Assembly (NCBI GenBank): GCA_037176905.1
Contig: JBBBWG010023001.1
Location: forward strand, 1-64,000
Direction: 5' to 3'
From: Azolla pinnata
Lineage: Eukaryota; Streptophyta; Polypodiopsida; Salviniales; Salviniaceae
DNA length: 64,000 nt
Shown here: one piece after another, positions 1-13,000 of the stretch
How positions within the stretch are numbered: the first letter of the stretch is position 1
How the letters are laid out: each line of letters begins with the position of its first letter
The notes under the pieces: model-generated
The model's database searches: none
Told to the model about the DNA's origin: nothing
The model's input: the letters and a program-made list of their open reading frames with translations, nothing else
Translations under genes and position numbers: made by a program

Positions 1-1208
1 TTTATAAGTCGTCAAGAGCTCTACACATCTCCGAAAACAATCCGTGAGACCTTTTATAACTCGTCGAGAGTTCTTTATGCCTGTGAAAATATGGGAATCT
101 ATTGAGAATGTTGCCAATGCTCCTCAACTTTGAGAAGAGTTCGATCGTATCTATCCTAATAAGCCAGGTCCTTGCTCTCGTGTTCCGACTCATGGAACTC
201 GTCATCATAGGAGGGAGATAGTATCATGAGTACTAACATAAAAAGATTTATATGTGAATTTGAACTTATGACCTATAACTATATAAACTGAAATTTTATC
301 CATGAAACTATTTTATTCTAATTAATAAATATTATATTTTAATAGTTTATAATATCCTAAAACATTTAATATTAGCAATAAAAAACGACTTGTGACATGT
401 ACCAATATCACAAGTCCTTAGAGCCACCTAAGTGACAATCATGCATAAAGCCATGTGGTGAGCTTGTATGAGACCTAGACCTATATAAATACTGAGTTGG
501 TCTCAGTATTGAACCATTTCGAATTAACGTCCGTCTTTAGCGCCTTGTACTCTAAGTCTTTTGGTAATAAATATGTTGTCTTCTTATTCTTATCTGGTTT
601 TCTTCTTGTCGTGTTCGTGTCTTCCCAGTCAATCATTGTCGACGAGTTACGGTCGTAACAAAAGATTTCCATAATAATCCTCTAGAAAGTGGTTAGGGTC
701 GTCTTTAATCTAAACATCATGATGACTGCAACTCATTCTGTGGTTTACACGATACACCCCTTTCATATAGTGAGAACATAAAGATAGATATATAGATATC
801 CTAAATGAGTAACACAGGGCAAGACTTAATCCTTATACCCCCATGCTACTAGACTCTGAGTTTTTTATTGCACTAATATCTTGTAAATAAGAAAAAAAAA
901 CATTTATATATCATAAAAGCAAAGCTCACGTGCATTTCATATAAGAATAGCACGCATGCACAACTAGTGTGCATGAATGCATCCATGGCTAGCATGCATG
1001 AAGGCACGCACAATTTCTATGCAACTATATAAACAAGGCTAGGTTGAAGCCTTGAAAATCATCAGATCATCATCAAGTTAATCTTCAGGAAACATCGGAA
1101 GATCATCAGTTTAAAAAGCAGAAGGAATTATCAATAATCTCATTACATTCATCTTGATCTTTCTACCTTTCAATCTCTTTCTTCTCTCGTCCAAGACCCC
1201 AATAGTCA
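1..1208. other. Repeat-derived DNA, no gene seen
   Basis: No coding exon with family similarity could be supported here. The first 230 bases and the stretch around 900-1200 have the look of retroelement debris. Around 1025 there is a TATA-like ctatataaac, followed by a pyrimidine-rich run leading into the gypsy fragment, as in the 3' part of an LTR. No matching second copy was found in the window, so an LTR call stays a guess. Confidence 0.3.
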
Positions 1209-1700
1209 TCACCAACTCACCGTACGACACGACAACGATTTTCTCCTAATCCTCTTTGGCCATTCGAATTTTATTTTACCCGTTGAATCCATGCAATTGT
1301 ACATTTCGTGCCCAGCTACTGTGTCGAGTACGCCATCTGTAAAAGGTAACCGAAAAGCGTCCATGATAGTTGCTGCATTTAACTTCGAATAGTCTACGTA
1401 GACCCGTAGGTTGCTGTTCTTTTTCGGCATCACCACTATTGATCTTAGCTACGTTCCCTATTTTATTGGCCTGATAAAGCCTACCCAAAGCACCTTGTTG
1501 ATTATTTCCTTAACTTTTGCTGCATAATTTGGGCTAAGCCGTTACCGACGTTGTTGTACTAGGATTGCATCTTTGGCCAAATTAATCTTATGATGATAAC
1601 AATCTGGATTAAGCCCGTTCATGTTCTCATACAGCCACGTGGCTATTCACTAAATTACGCATCCAAACCTTTCGCCACTAGTACATTGCGCAGTTCCTCT
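1209..1700 (-). mobile_element. Ty3/gypsy reverse transcriptase fragment (fossil)
   Basis: On the - strand, the segment reads as the start of a Ty3/gypsy pol reverse transcriptase. It shows the family block VMPKKNSNLRVYVDYSKLN, followed by PFTDGVLDTVAGHEMY. Upstream on the same strand (about 1440-1640) lie weaker matches to the lead-in of the domain, such as NYAAKVKEIINKVLWVGFIRP. The element is only a fragment: no LTR, integrase or gag was found next to it, and it is clearly broken. It is an old insertion, abutted on the right by a LINE relic of opposite orientation. Confidence 0.8.
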
Positions 1701-2039
1701 ACCATTCCCAAATTAAACTCCTCGAGTTCGGCTAGAGGAACTCATTGGGAAACCATCAACTCCTTTTCCAAGGCTTCTCTCACCCTCCCTAGTTCCACAA
1801 TTGTTGCTTCCGCATCAGCTAATTGCTAATACAGTTTGGCTTCCTTGACTACGTCAAATTTCATACTGAGCAACTAGAGTCAAAATCTCCTCAAGATACA
1901 TCTTGGCCTCTTCGTTCGTGAGGCCATCTAGCATATTTATACTTTCCGCGTTTATCAGTGCTAAAGCCTTGTCCAAAGCACGGCCCATTGTTGTGTGAAT
2001 GGAGATTTTCCTTCCGCCTCCCCGAATGGGTCATTTGGC

Positions 2040-4150
2040 TCAGGATTGTCTAGAAAAGAGATATACTTTGTATTGTTCCTCATTGTGCGTATTATACAGG
2101 GAGGATGGTCATAAGGCAGAAGATTGCATATAAAATGACGAGGCGCATGCTATGCATACTGAACAAGATAGGGTTCCGGTCGGTAGAAACAATGCTATGC
2201 ATACCAGATAAGATAAGGATAGGGCATGGCATATGCATTTGGTGAATACATATGAGGTGCTAGGTATGGAGACGGAACGAGATGTTGCTTCGACATCTAA
2301 GGTAACGACAGATAATCAAGAGGTGTAGAGTCCAGTGGAGGTGTCGGTGGTGGCTGATGTTGTGCAATACTGCATGATATCTCCAAATGGGCAGCAAAGG
2401 TTATTGTTGAATAAGGATGTTTCACATGATATTGCAGCTATATCAGCTATAGAGGAAGGAGGTAGAGCAAGGACAACATAGACATTGAGATCAACGGGTG
2501 TAGATAAGACTGCTCTGATTCATACTTGTGCATTGGATAAGGGTAAGCCTTGTGGCAGTGATTTTTCAATTTTGGATTAGAATGCATGTTTCCCATTTGC
2601 TTTTACTAAGCATCTTGGAATGCAAGAAGCTCATGGTTCTGCTCTTGAATGTCTTTTTTAAACAAGAGGGTCATGTACAGAATATGGCTATGAGTTTCTT
2701 TTTTTCCCTTTGTGTAGAGGGGAAAGGATTGAATGGGAATTCCATATATAGATGTTATTAGGAACTTGATTATGTCCACGTGCCAACCAAATTGATTATT
2801 TCTAACAGGCAGCAAATTATGTATTTTGTTTATTATGCTCCTGTGCACGATATAATCAAAGAATTGCAAAATAATCTGGAGCGTGCTGCAATTTCTGTGG
2901 TTCAGTTCTTAGATATGATGGGACGTATGCATTTTGTGGTTCATGTACCACGTCCTTTGATGTAGGGTACTTGTATATTCATGAGGAAGGTGTATCTGAA
3001 GCTCAGGCATTGTCAAGAGGATGCCATCACTATTGTTTTGTGAGAGAAGGATGTGATATTCTCGAGTTGAACGTGATAGGCATGGGTGCTGGTGATTTGG
3101 TATCAAAAACTGGGCCTTCTTGAAGGCAAGAGATTGCAAGACACTTCTCTATTACAAGATTAATGCATCTAGTTACATGGAATGCTCGTGGTCTAGGTGG
3201 TTTCTCATTTAAGATGAAGAGAGATTGTTAAGGCAGGACTAGCAGAAATGTTTGTTGGGTGGAGCTATAGATATGTTGATGTTTCAGGAGCATCATTTGT
3301 TTGCTGAATGGATCTGAAGGTATGATACTATTTTGAACAAGGGGGTGGGATATGTTTTGGATAGCAATCATAGGCCCAGATGAGACTCGGGGTGGTGTCT
3401 ATATGCCATTTGCCGAGCAATGGAAACATCGCTAGGAAGGGCACAACTAGTTGCGATACAGATTGAGAATGAAAAGTGGGGTTTTCTAAATTTGTATGCA
3501 CCAATTCATGACTCGGCAAGGTAGGAATTTTGGAGATTAGTAAGGCACTACCTGCCGATGGCTGACGTTTCGCGTGTTGCAGGAGACTTTAATACGATGG
3601 AGGATCCTGTAGATAGGCTAGGTGGGAATGTTGTCACCACTAGTGCATTGTCATGAACCGACTAAATGGGAAAGATTTTGTATGATGTTAAATGTTTTTT
3701 ATGTATTGTATCTACCTAATATCTGCAAGGATGAGGATACGATGAGATTTTCTAGGAGTCTTATCAATGTTAATTTGTCTCGTCTAGACCGGTTTTGCAT
3801 GAAGTCTAATCATGCCCCGGTAATATTACGTTTGTTTGATAGAAATGCTGCACATTTTGGATCTTATAGGATGAGGGTACCTGCATCAATTTTGTTAAAT
3901 ACTAACCATATGCATCAAGCGCTGCAAATTTGCTCAAAGCAAAAGGTTCCTAAAAGGGAACGTAGATCTTTTGCAAAAGGTTGCAGCAACAATGACCACA
4001 TTATGTCTGGATTGCAGAATGATTAGAGGAGGCTAGGAAGCATCATTTATGTGATATTCATGATGCACGGACAGAATCTTGGTATCATGCGACTATGTCT
4101 AAGTGGCCGTAGCTGGGTGATAGATGCACTCTAAGATTGTAGTTGTTTGG
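2040..4150 (+). mobile_element. L1-like LINE relic with APE-type endonuclease domain
   Basis: A decayed non-LTR retrotransposon on the + strand. The endonuclease of ORF2 is recognisable across about 3169-3830. It opens with LVTWNARGLGGF, then carries an LQEHHL-like block near 3285. VAGDFNTMEDPVDRLGG follows at about 3571-3625, then FSRS, SRLDRFC near 3777 and SNHAP near 3807. In the active family the last motif is SDHxP, so the Asp appears as Asn here. The frame is interrupted by stops and shifts, and no reverse transcriptase domain follows, so the copy is internally deleted or truncated. Upstream, 2061-2130 has a cysteine/histidine-rich stretch (CSSLC, then GHKAEDC) that may be what is left of the ORF1 zinc knuckle. 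A cttctctttgtattctttt...aataaaagg stretch near 4155-4195 may be the 3' end. It is a fossil with no coding capacity. Confidence 0.75.
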
Positions 4151-6250
4151 CCATTCTCTTCTCTTTGTATTCTTTTCAACTAATAAAAGGATTCCATTTG
4201 CGGAGAATATATATCTATATAGTAATCTAATCATTATAATATCAATCTCTTGGACATATTATTAGTTTAGAAATCTTATTGTTGTGGTGGTCTTGAATTC
4301 TATCTCTCAAATGTTCTTCAACCCTCTAAAATACTCTTACATATTAATATTTGACCTTGCCTTATAAATATTGATAACCTCTTTAATTTTGATTAAGTCA
4401 CTAACATATTAATATAGCCTTGTTGTTTCATATCTATTTTTTGATCTTTGTCTTCTAGTTTGTCTAAGAGTTTCTTGAATAATCTGTGTTCCATTGTTTG
4501 TGCCTCTGCTTATAGCACAATCATCCGTGGCGATCTATGCGGCGGTGTATCTCAAGTATTAATGTGAGGGAGTGTATAATACATGACCAAGTATTCCGAA
4601 GAGTTTTAGATTAAGATTTTGGAACCTTTCTAGAACATTTAAAACTATATAATTGCATCATCATATCAAAATGTCAAAGCGTATTTATCTTTTTCAGTTG
4701 AGGTTCTAAGTTTATTCTTGATGCATCTCTCGAATAAGTCTTTAATTTACGGGCAATTTGTTATTTGAGGGTGTTGGGCTTTTTGAGTTTGTCTATCAAT
4801 CTTGTGGTTTAAAATCTCAATGGTTTGATTTACATATACACAAATCTTATGGTTTTAGTCACAGCATTTGATTAACTTGAGCTGAAGTGAATGATGAGGA
4901 GATAAAACAATTTTCTTTTGTGATGTAAACTTCCTTTTACCAAGGTGGCGTTTGAGTGCAGTGTTTGGCATTTTCTCTTACTTTTTTCTCTCCCTGAATA
5001 TGGTGATGTGTGTTTCAAGGAAAACATTTTGATTTTATCTTCCAAAGTCTTGTCTCCTCTTTTAGTTTGATCGAAACGACTATTAATTAGGGCCCATTAA
5101 GCACCACTTTTATCATACATTATTATCATCGAAAATTCTTGGATCCTTCAATGGTGTGGTTATTGAGATTTATATCTAGAGTTCTTTTGTGTAGATAGAG
5201 CTGCCTTGTAATTTAAAAACTTTATGCAGCATACATTGTGTACAACTTGGATTATGTATGGGCCTCATGCAACGACAAATGAAATTACTGACGAATGCGT
5301 GCAATGTAAAAGTTGGTTTAATTTGAGGAATGGAATATGTTTGCACTGATTCTCGAACAGCTACCAACTGTGCTTGTCCAAAGTGTGCACACCACATTTA
5401 ACGACAGAAACAAGCTTTGTTTTAGTACCATGCCTTTGCATCTGGCTTATCACATTGGAAAATTATCCAGTTTTAGTACCACATTGGAAAATTATCCAGT
5501 TCGACATTGGAATCTGCGGATGCAGTAGAGCACACCGCAGAAAGGGACATCGTGCAAAACGGCGTCATAAAAAGGCATCGTGAATCAAGAAATGGGCGAT
5601 TACCTGTGCGCCGCCAGATGGTCAGTCGTTGCTTGTAAAAGACGGATTGCAAATGGGAGAAACTTGGAGCTGCTCCGCGTGTTCACCGGAATGTCCCTTC
5701 CTGTTTCGAATGTACAGAGGAGCCTAACGGGCTCGAGACCCTGCCGATCTGCCAGATTGTCGAGTTGGGCGATGCGCCTCCTGGCAGAGCTGATGAATGA
5801 GCTCAATGCCTCGTAGCAAAGCAGGCTTGAGCTCAAAGGCTCTGTCGGAACTAGCTCGAGCTAGAGACCTATCCAAACACAGGCCTTTTCCGATCGCAAG
5901 TGGAAACTGTATGAACCTCAGCAAGCTCACTTACAAATCCTGTGTTTTGTTTTTCTGAACTCTTACTTTCTTTCTCATTCTTGTTTTGGAAGGTCCAGAA
6001 AGAAGACAGTTGTGGTTCATCACGTGAAGATACAAGATTTAATTGGAGAAGAAAAAGGAATGAAAAACTAATAGATTTTGTTTTTTCTTTAAAGAAAAAG
6101 AAAAAGAAAAAGGGCAGGGAAAAAAAGGGCCCCCCAAAAAGAATGGAAATCTAAAAAGAAAACACACACAAAAAAAAAACAAATCCAAACCAGATAACTA
6201 TTAGCACCCAAAAGAAATTTATGTAAATAATAATTAAAATCTAAACAGAG
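4151..6250. other. Intergenic region upstream of the Dof gene
   Basis: AT-rich sequence without supported exons. At 5451-5501 a 29-bp unit beginning cacattggaaaattatccag is repeated almost twice in tandem. From about 5600 to 5930 the composition becomes GC-richer, without a recognisable product. From 6088 A-rich purine runs begin that lead into the Dof leader. This stretch should hold the distal promoter of the Dof gene, but no specific site can be named. Confidence 0.4.
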
Positions 6251-6254
6251 CCCC

Positions 6255-6753
6255 ACATTAGAATTGAGAAAAAGAAATTAAAAAGAAAAAGAGAAAGAAA
6301 AAGAAAAAGAAAAAGAAAAAAGCTTCTGGAAACATCAAGCGCTTTTCCACCTTCCCCTGTTTCTCTTCTTCTTCTTCTTCTTCTTCTTCTTCTTCCTCTT
6401 TCTTCTTACTTCTTTCTTCTTCTTTCTGCTTCTGATTCTTCTCCATCGTCTTCTTCCTTTTGGAGTTTGTTGGTCGCTTTTCCATATCTGTGCCTTTTGT
6501 TGTCGCTCCTCTTCTTCTTCTGCTTCTTCTGCTTCTTCTTCTTCTTCTTACTGTCATTTCTTTTTTACCCCGTCGCTGTCCCTGTCGCAAAGATCCAGCC
6601 CAAACCGAAGCTTTTTCTCCGGGAGCCCCTTTTCCTTGCAACCAAAATCCGGAACAGAGGAGACGGCAGGAAAAGAAGACGCAAGCAGAGGACAACCCAT
6701 TTGTTCTTTCCCTCGCAAGTTCTTTCTTTCTTTCTTTCTTTCTTCCAGCATTC
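6255..6753 (+). promoter_or_regulatory. Purine/pyrimidine-tract promoter and 5' leader of the Dof gene
   Basis: A homopurine run of AAAAAG-type repeats (about 6265-6321) is followed by a pyrimidine run of TTC repeats (about 6360-6430 and again 6507-6550), then a TTTC run (6720-6745) ending nine bases before the chosen ATG. Such CT-rich leaders are common in plant 5' UTRs, and GA/CT repeats are known binding sites for BPC/GAGA-type factors. The transcription start cannot be placed. Long open frames across this stretch on both strands come from the triplet repeats and are not genes. Confidence 0.5.
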
Positions 6754-9700
6754 ATGGGGAGCATCAGCAGCCCCATCACAGATGCAGAACTTCAGTCCCC
6801 CTCCTCCTCCTCCTCTGAACCTCATATTCTCCTCTCCAAACTGGTACGCATCTTTCTTTACCGCCTGTTTCTTCGTTTGATCTAGGCGGAAGGCTCATAC
6901 TCTTTTTCTCTGCATACATACATACATACATACATACATAGGACATTCATGTCTGTATGCGGTTCTTTCGTATCTGTGTGTGAGAGGCAGTGTATGTGCA
7001 TTCCTTCATTCATTCATATATAGACAGATATACATATACATGAAACACGATCTGTGTACGGGTATGTGTGTACTTTCAAATGAAGTGCCTTCTTTGTCTG
7101 GCGTAAGGCTCTTCATTTGTGTTCTGCACATACCTGATTAATTATGTGTTCTATACTATATATGCCTGCCAATGTGTGGGCATCTTCTTTCTCTCTTTTT
7201 GGATCGCTATATGTGTCAAATGTGCATTCTCTTTTGTCTGACTTATGGATCTTTCCTAGTTGTTTTGCCACCATTTGATTAATCTTTCTTGTGCTCGAAT
7301 AATATCTTATGTGTCTGTCTCAATTTCTTTTCTTCGTAAATTTTCTGTTCTCAAGAAAATATCGTTGTGATTTTCATTCTTCCGTTCTTTTCTGTGCATC
7401 CGAATCGGATGTTTCTGTATATATGTATGTAGTGCCTGTATATGTGCGCATGGTATGTCTGTCTGTCTGCAGTGTCTGTTGTATGCAAACCTTGGTGTGT
7501 GTGTGTGTATATGAACATGTCTGTGGTGTGTGTGTGTGTGTATGTGGGCACGTTATGTATGTCTGCAAGGTATGTTGTATAGCAAACCTTGGGTTGAAAT
7601 GCTCTTCTGAAGGGATAGTCATACGAATATGTCTATGGTGTGTGTATGTGCGTAGTGTATGTTGTATGCAAACCTTGTGTTGAAAGGCTCCTCTGAAAGG
7701 ATAATCATACGAGTCCTTATTTGTTTCAAGCTTTCATGGGTTTGATTTGTTGTATACCTTTTTTTTTGGGGGGGGGGGGGCGGGGGATGTTATGGAATGA
7801 AGAGATTTTGCATCTATAAAATGTCTGAGATCTAATGTTCTGACAGACAAATGTGATGATGGCTATTTATATGGTAGATGTGCACAAAAAAGGGTCTTTG
7901 TCGTTGAGATTTGATAAACTAGTGATTCAATGCCCTGAAAGATGAATGTGCTTATGGATATCTTTATGATAGATGTGCACAATAAAATGGTCTTAAACTA
8001 TCGAGATGACTCTGGTCTTGGTTTGTTCTGGGGAGGATTGTTGGCGATATCATGTGATGTAGTTTCTCCCTCTGTTGATTCTCAATTCGCCTTTTTCTTG
8101 ATTGTTGCCATTTAATTCCTCTGGATCTTTATTGGGTATAAGGTTCTTCTCTAAATTATTTGTTGTTGACATAGCACTCATCTATGTATGCTGCTCCACA
8201 TTTGAGTGTTCCACTTGTCGCTTGGGATGATGCTGCAGATTCAAATGACGTGTTTGAAGCTAAGAATCAGGTTGTGCTTCATGCATTTTGGTGTGTGTCG
8301 CTTGCCAAAAGCATCGAAAATAACATCCGAAGAAAGGATGTTATTGCTGTTTGGATGAGATAGTAGTTTTCGCATTCGAATAATTTGTGGGAGGCCATGA
8401 ACTCATTGGCTGGTTAGAGTCTGTAAAGCTTAGTAAATGCATGCATTTTGCTGCATTTTTTATGGTCAACAATAACTCAGACATATGGAGATTGTGTTAA
8501 CTGATCATTCGATATTAGGTTGATGCTATGGGGCATTGGGGGGGAAGGGATAGATAGGGTCAATAAACGGAGTAGTTCCGTAGTGCTGACGTAAATATGC
8601 ATCACTACTGCTTCTTGTTGTTTGAGGTTTCTAGGCAGTAATATCAGCGAACCTTTGGCCTTCATCTCTTTATTTGCAGGGTGTTGCACCACATGGGAAC
8701 GCATTGCATATGCTTGGGAGCTCATCGTCGAACAGGGGCAATGCTTTTCTCGGTGAGCTTAGCGTGGTAGCAACAAGCCCAGAAGAGCTATCGGCGGGAA
8801 GCACCGCCCAACCTGGAGGCATGGCGTCGATGAGGAGCACGAGCGACAAACAGCAGCCCCACAAGGCGCTCCCATGTCCGCGTTGCAATAGCTTGGACAC
8901 AAAGTTCTGCTACTACAACAACTACAACGTGAACCAGCCTCGCCATTTTTGCAAGAATTGCCAGAGGTACTGGACGGCGGGGGGCACGTTGAGAAATGTC
9001 GCCGTCGGGGCAGGCCGCCGGAAAAGGAAACATAGCTCGAGCGAGCCCAAATCACCATCTGGAACGGGTGGCGATACCCCGAGTAAGAAGGCTGCGAGAA
9101 GGAAGCCGAGCTCGCCCGACGGATTTGCAGGCCAGAAGAGCACGAAGCCTCACCCTCTACAATGCTTGTTTGCGAGTTCAGACTTGCCTCTGCACGATCA
9201 AAAGAGCAACCTGAACTACGGAGGCCTACTAGGCTCCACGCCACTGCTCGACCGAGATTTCTTCAACGATGAAGGTTTGACCCTGGAGAGGATCGGTTCG
9301 AATATGGGCATTTCGTGCAGCGCCGAAGGCGTGGAGGCGAGCAGAGAGTTCAACCTAGGGGCACTGTACAGAGGCGATGGCTCGGAGGTAGATCGGCTCA
9401 TAAGCATCGGGCTGGTTTCGGAGAGCAGCACGCCGGTGATGAACGGCGGCGAGTGCGGGAGATCACCTCGGTCCGAATCCTCGTGCGGGAGGCAGCAGTC
9501 GGCAGAATCGGCTTGCACCTCGACGATCACCATCTCGCAAGGCGTGGCGAGGGAGGGAGGGAGAGTGGATGAGCTATGTCGGGAGGTCGATCAAGGCGGG
9601 GACATGACCCCTTCGTCCTCCTGCATCGTCAACAGCAGCATCGACACCCGAGTGCTGGGCTCGTCGGGAAGCGCTTGTTTTCCGCCGCTGGTGTTAGGAG

Positions 9701-10002
9701 GGTTTCGCAGCCTATCGGCGCAGGAGCAACCGATCCCCTTCACGTGGCAACCGCCGCTGCCGATTGTCCATGTGCCAAGTCCGTCTTCGAGGGACGCTGA
9801 TCCTGAGAGACGCCTTTGGGCACCCAAAACGTTGCGCATAAACGACCTCGACCATGCTGCGTGGAGCTCCGTTTGGTCGAGCCTCGGGCTGAAAGGCGCA
9901 GCCCCCGCCGACAAGGCGTGCATCATCCCCGAAACACGTTCGCAGTGCGCCGACAACCCCTCTGTCTTCTCGCACCCGCTCGCGTTCCAAGAGCGAAGCT
10001 GA
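6754..10002 (+). CDS. Dof zinc-finger transcription factor, CDF-like (group D)
   Basis: Nuclear DNA-binding protein of about 470 residues recognising AAAG-core sites. The CDS has two exons: 6754-6843 (30 residues from [14 protein letters not shown]) and 8680-10002 (440 residues), joined in phase 0 by CTG|gtacgc and tttgcag|GGT. The ATG at 6754 follows the CT-rich leader and is the only one opening the short first exon. The Dof domain lies at about residues 97-151 (exon 2) and has the CX2CX21CX2C finger: [22 protein letters not shown], then [21 protein letters not shown]. Near the C terminus [11 protein letters not shown] and [10 protein letters not shown] match the conserved tail of cycling Dof factors, which repress CO/FT-type flowering genes and are targets of FKF1/GI. 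The short first exon also fits CDF genes, but the usual IKLFG-type N-terminal motif was not seen. Dof identity is certain; CDF placement is inferred from the tail motif. Confidence 0.92.
6910..7720. repeat. Microsatellites and tandem duplication in the Dof intron
   Basis: The 1836-bp Dof intron (6844-8679) begins with a (CATA)n run (about 6917-6940), then TGTG/TATG-rich sequence (7420-7560). A unit beginning tatgttgtatagcaaacctt at 7571 recurs at 7658 with changes (period 87). The common part continues through a ttgaaaNgctc...gga...atcatacga tail. A third, shorter copy of the opening words sits near 7478. The unit has no coding potential. Confidence 0.7.
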
Positions 10003-13000
10003 TGCAGGCAGCAGGTAGCTTTTGATGCACTGTTGCTTCGTATACACATCTATATCTCTTCGTGTCTCTTTTACCACACCAAAAAAAAAAACCAAAAAAT
10101 GCGGAAGCAAAGAGCGCGTCCGAAGTGGAATTCGAGACGCGCAAACGCCACGAGGGTAGCCAAAAAACATTGTGAAGTTGTTCAAAGTTTGCTCGCTCTT
10201 GTTGTCTCTACTACGCCTCCGTTTTTTGTGGTCAATGTCCTCAAAAGTTCTGAATTGTAATTTTCTTACTTGAATAATGAGTCGGCCGGCGTATGGAATG
10301 GGGCCTAATTCTGATCACTTTGAAGCGAAGAAGCGGTTACGGGTTTTTGGTTGTTGAGCGAGCATGTGTCATGAGCAAGAGAGAGGCTCTTCTCTGTTTT
10401 CCCAGAGTGTTTATTCCTGCTTTCCTGTCTCATAATTGACATGCAACCATGTTCTAGAAGCTATTGCAGATCGTGTTTTGTGCAGCCACACGATCAATCG
10501 ATCATATAACTGAAATAGTGATGATCCATGTTATCGACTCATCATTGATAAGGGGTTGACTGAGAGCTCACAGTTAGTTCCAAGCCTTATACATAACATT
10601 TATGATATTCTCAGGTAAAATATGTCGATGATTTGAAGCAAAACAGTTCCCAACTTGATAGCATGAGTGGTGTGTGTGGCACATTGTGAGCTCTTTGGTT
10701 ATTTGCATGTAAAATTGTAGCCTTCCCTTTCGGGACAAAGGGTTCCGAAGCAATGACTCCTAACTTCTATTCGTTAAGCAATGTATCGACGAGTTAATTT
10801 CAATTTGAGGGTGGTTATTGGTCAAAGATAGCGAGCTGCAGGGGAGCCATATATTTTGGATTCGACATGAGCTCTACATAGCACCCACGATCTGATTTGT
10901 GGCACCAAAAGCCTTGCTAAACGGAATGCTTTTGAACTGAAAGTAGATATAGGATCCTTTGTGGTAAACTCTTCTTGCAAAACTGTTAGTTACTGTCTTG
11001 CTTACAGAATGCTTGTGTCTCAAATGACGGGTATAGATAAGTCGTATTTCCTGATGCCATCTTCTGATTTAGATGTGTAAAAGTGTTTATATCGTGTCTT
11101 GACCGTGGATGTTATGCATACACATGTCATTGGTGATGCTTGCGATAGGCGTGCAACAGTAGTGCCAGTTTTCAAGGGCGATCGAGCCAGTTTTAGGGCT
11201 TTGGCATATATGCTCTCGCCTTTCTGCTGCTTGACATACATACAAATGGCGTGTGCGAGAATGCAGGTTTCCAAAGGGACCCGAAACTGGGATAGAGGTC
11301 TTGCATAACAAAGACGGCTTGTTCATGCTCATACACATGCATAGCACACATACATATAGATGTCACACACATTGCATGCACACACACACACACACACACA
11401 CAATTTCAGAATATTCAATCAAATAAATTAGGGAAAGTTACCAAGAACGGCCTAAACAAAATTATAAATTACGTTTTAACACCTGCCAAAACTCGACATT
11501 ACAAATTAACGCCTAGTTAAAAATTAACGCGCGATTGATTGATTAACACCAAATCAATTAATTGTAAGTTCAATTAACATCAAGTTAACTAATTGATTAA
11601 CGCTCAATTGCTTTATTAATGCTAGATTAACACGTTCATCGATTAGTGGGAAGCGATTAGGAATAAAATCAATACCAGCAGAATTAATTCGGTGTTAATT
11701 TCTAGCGGAAGATAAGGTTAGGTGCTAATTTGTAGTTTCTTAATTTTATTTATTTATTTGAACAAAGGTCATATCATTAGTTATAAAATGCCAATGACTA
11801 AAGAAATACAAGATAAGTTTAAAAGAAAGAGAGAGTTTCAATTATATATCTCGATGGAAGTGGAAATCTAAAGCGTTAGAAGAGAAATTAGAGAGCTTGA
11901 GGAGTTTTATGGTTCTTGTCGATGTATTAGAAAATGATCAAGAGATCATTGCATTTTGTTCTAATATACAACATGTTCAAACCATGAAGTGGTCGGAACT
12001 CAAAACTTTCTCAACAACGGAGGAAATAACCACATTGGTGGAACATAACACCATACTGGTTTCCCCCTTACAATAACAGCAAGCAAAAGAAAGGGATAAG
12101 TGATCCATTCCTCAAGAAATCCTGATGAGATTGCTTGTGAATATCATCAAATTGACCTTTCAATGTTCAGGCGTTTTTCTAGTAATTCTCCCACTAAATT
12201 AAACATAGAAATGATAATGTTTCAATTTCAGAACCCTGCGCAGTTCTCCCTCTGGATAGACATACAGACGAGCGACGAGCAGGAAGAGCGGCCGGAGAAG
12301 ACACAGACCGGAGCAGCAGCAGCAGCACACTGACCCGACGCAGAGAATAAGCAAAGAGGTGCAGACACTGGGAAGATGCTTCCGGTGGCAGAGACAGCAG
12401 CAGCACAGGCGTATTTCCTCGCTTGACTGACTCCTTTCCTTCGCTTTTGAGCTCTATCTCTCGCGTTTTAATCTCCAGGTACTCTACGAGCTTCCCTCCC
12501 CCCCCCCCTCTCTGTCTCTCTCTCTCTCCGTGGACAATCAGATGCAAAACGTCATAAGAAACGACCCGGAATTAGGAACTACATGTGCTTTGAGTTCCGC
12601 CAAAATAGATCTGAAAAATGCAATCCATCTGTTCGAATCGGAAACACATTCGCTCACTCCTTGTTTTTGATTCAAAACCGGGCATTCATTGTAAAATAAT
12701 GGTGATGCAAATGTGGTTGTATGGGAGGAAATTATGATCTCCTTTTATTATCTGGTAGGAATTGGGATGCAAACGTGTATGCATGTATGAAGCCATGGAT
12801 AGGAAAGACGAAAATGTTTTTTCCTTTGAAGAAGCAGAGCATCCTTTGTGCAGAAGAAACGAATGCGAAAAACAGAATGTTTTCTCCTATGAAGAAGCAA
12901 AGCATCATTCATGCATTAGAAACGGTATAACAAACTACATTTTCTGTATCCTCAAGCATGGCAGATAAGTTTAGACCTATGCAAGAATCGAATACAAATA

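Noticed and set aside
6258-6885. Lys/Glu- or Leu/Phe-rich frames on both strands before the Dof gene
   Set aside because: They are translations of AAG/CTT triplet repeats. Only the short tail from 6754 belongs to the Dof protein.
8759-10185. Antisense frames of 150-160 residues over Dof exon 2
   Set aside because: They are complements of the coding exon, with no family similarity.
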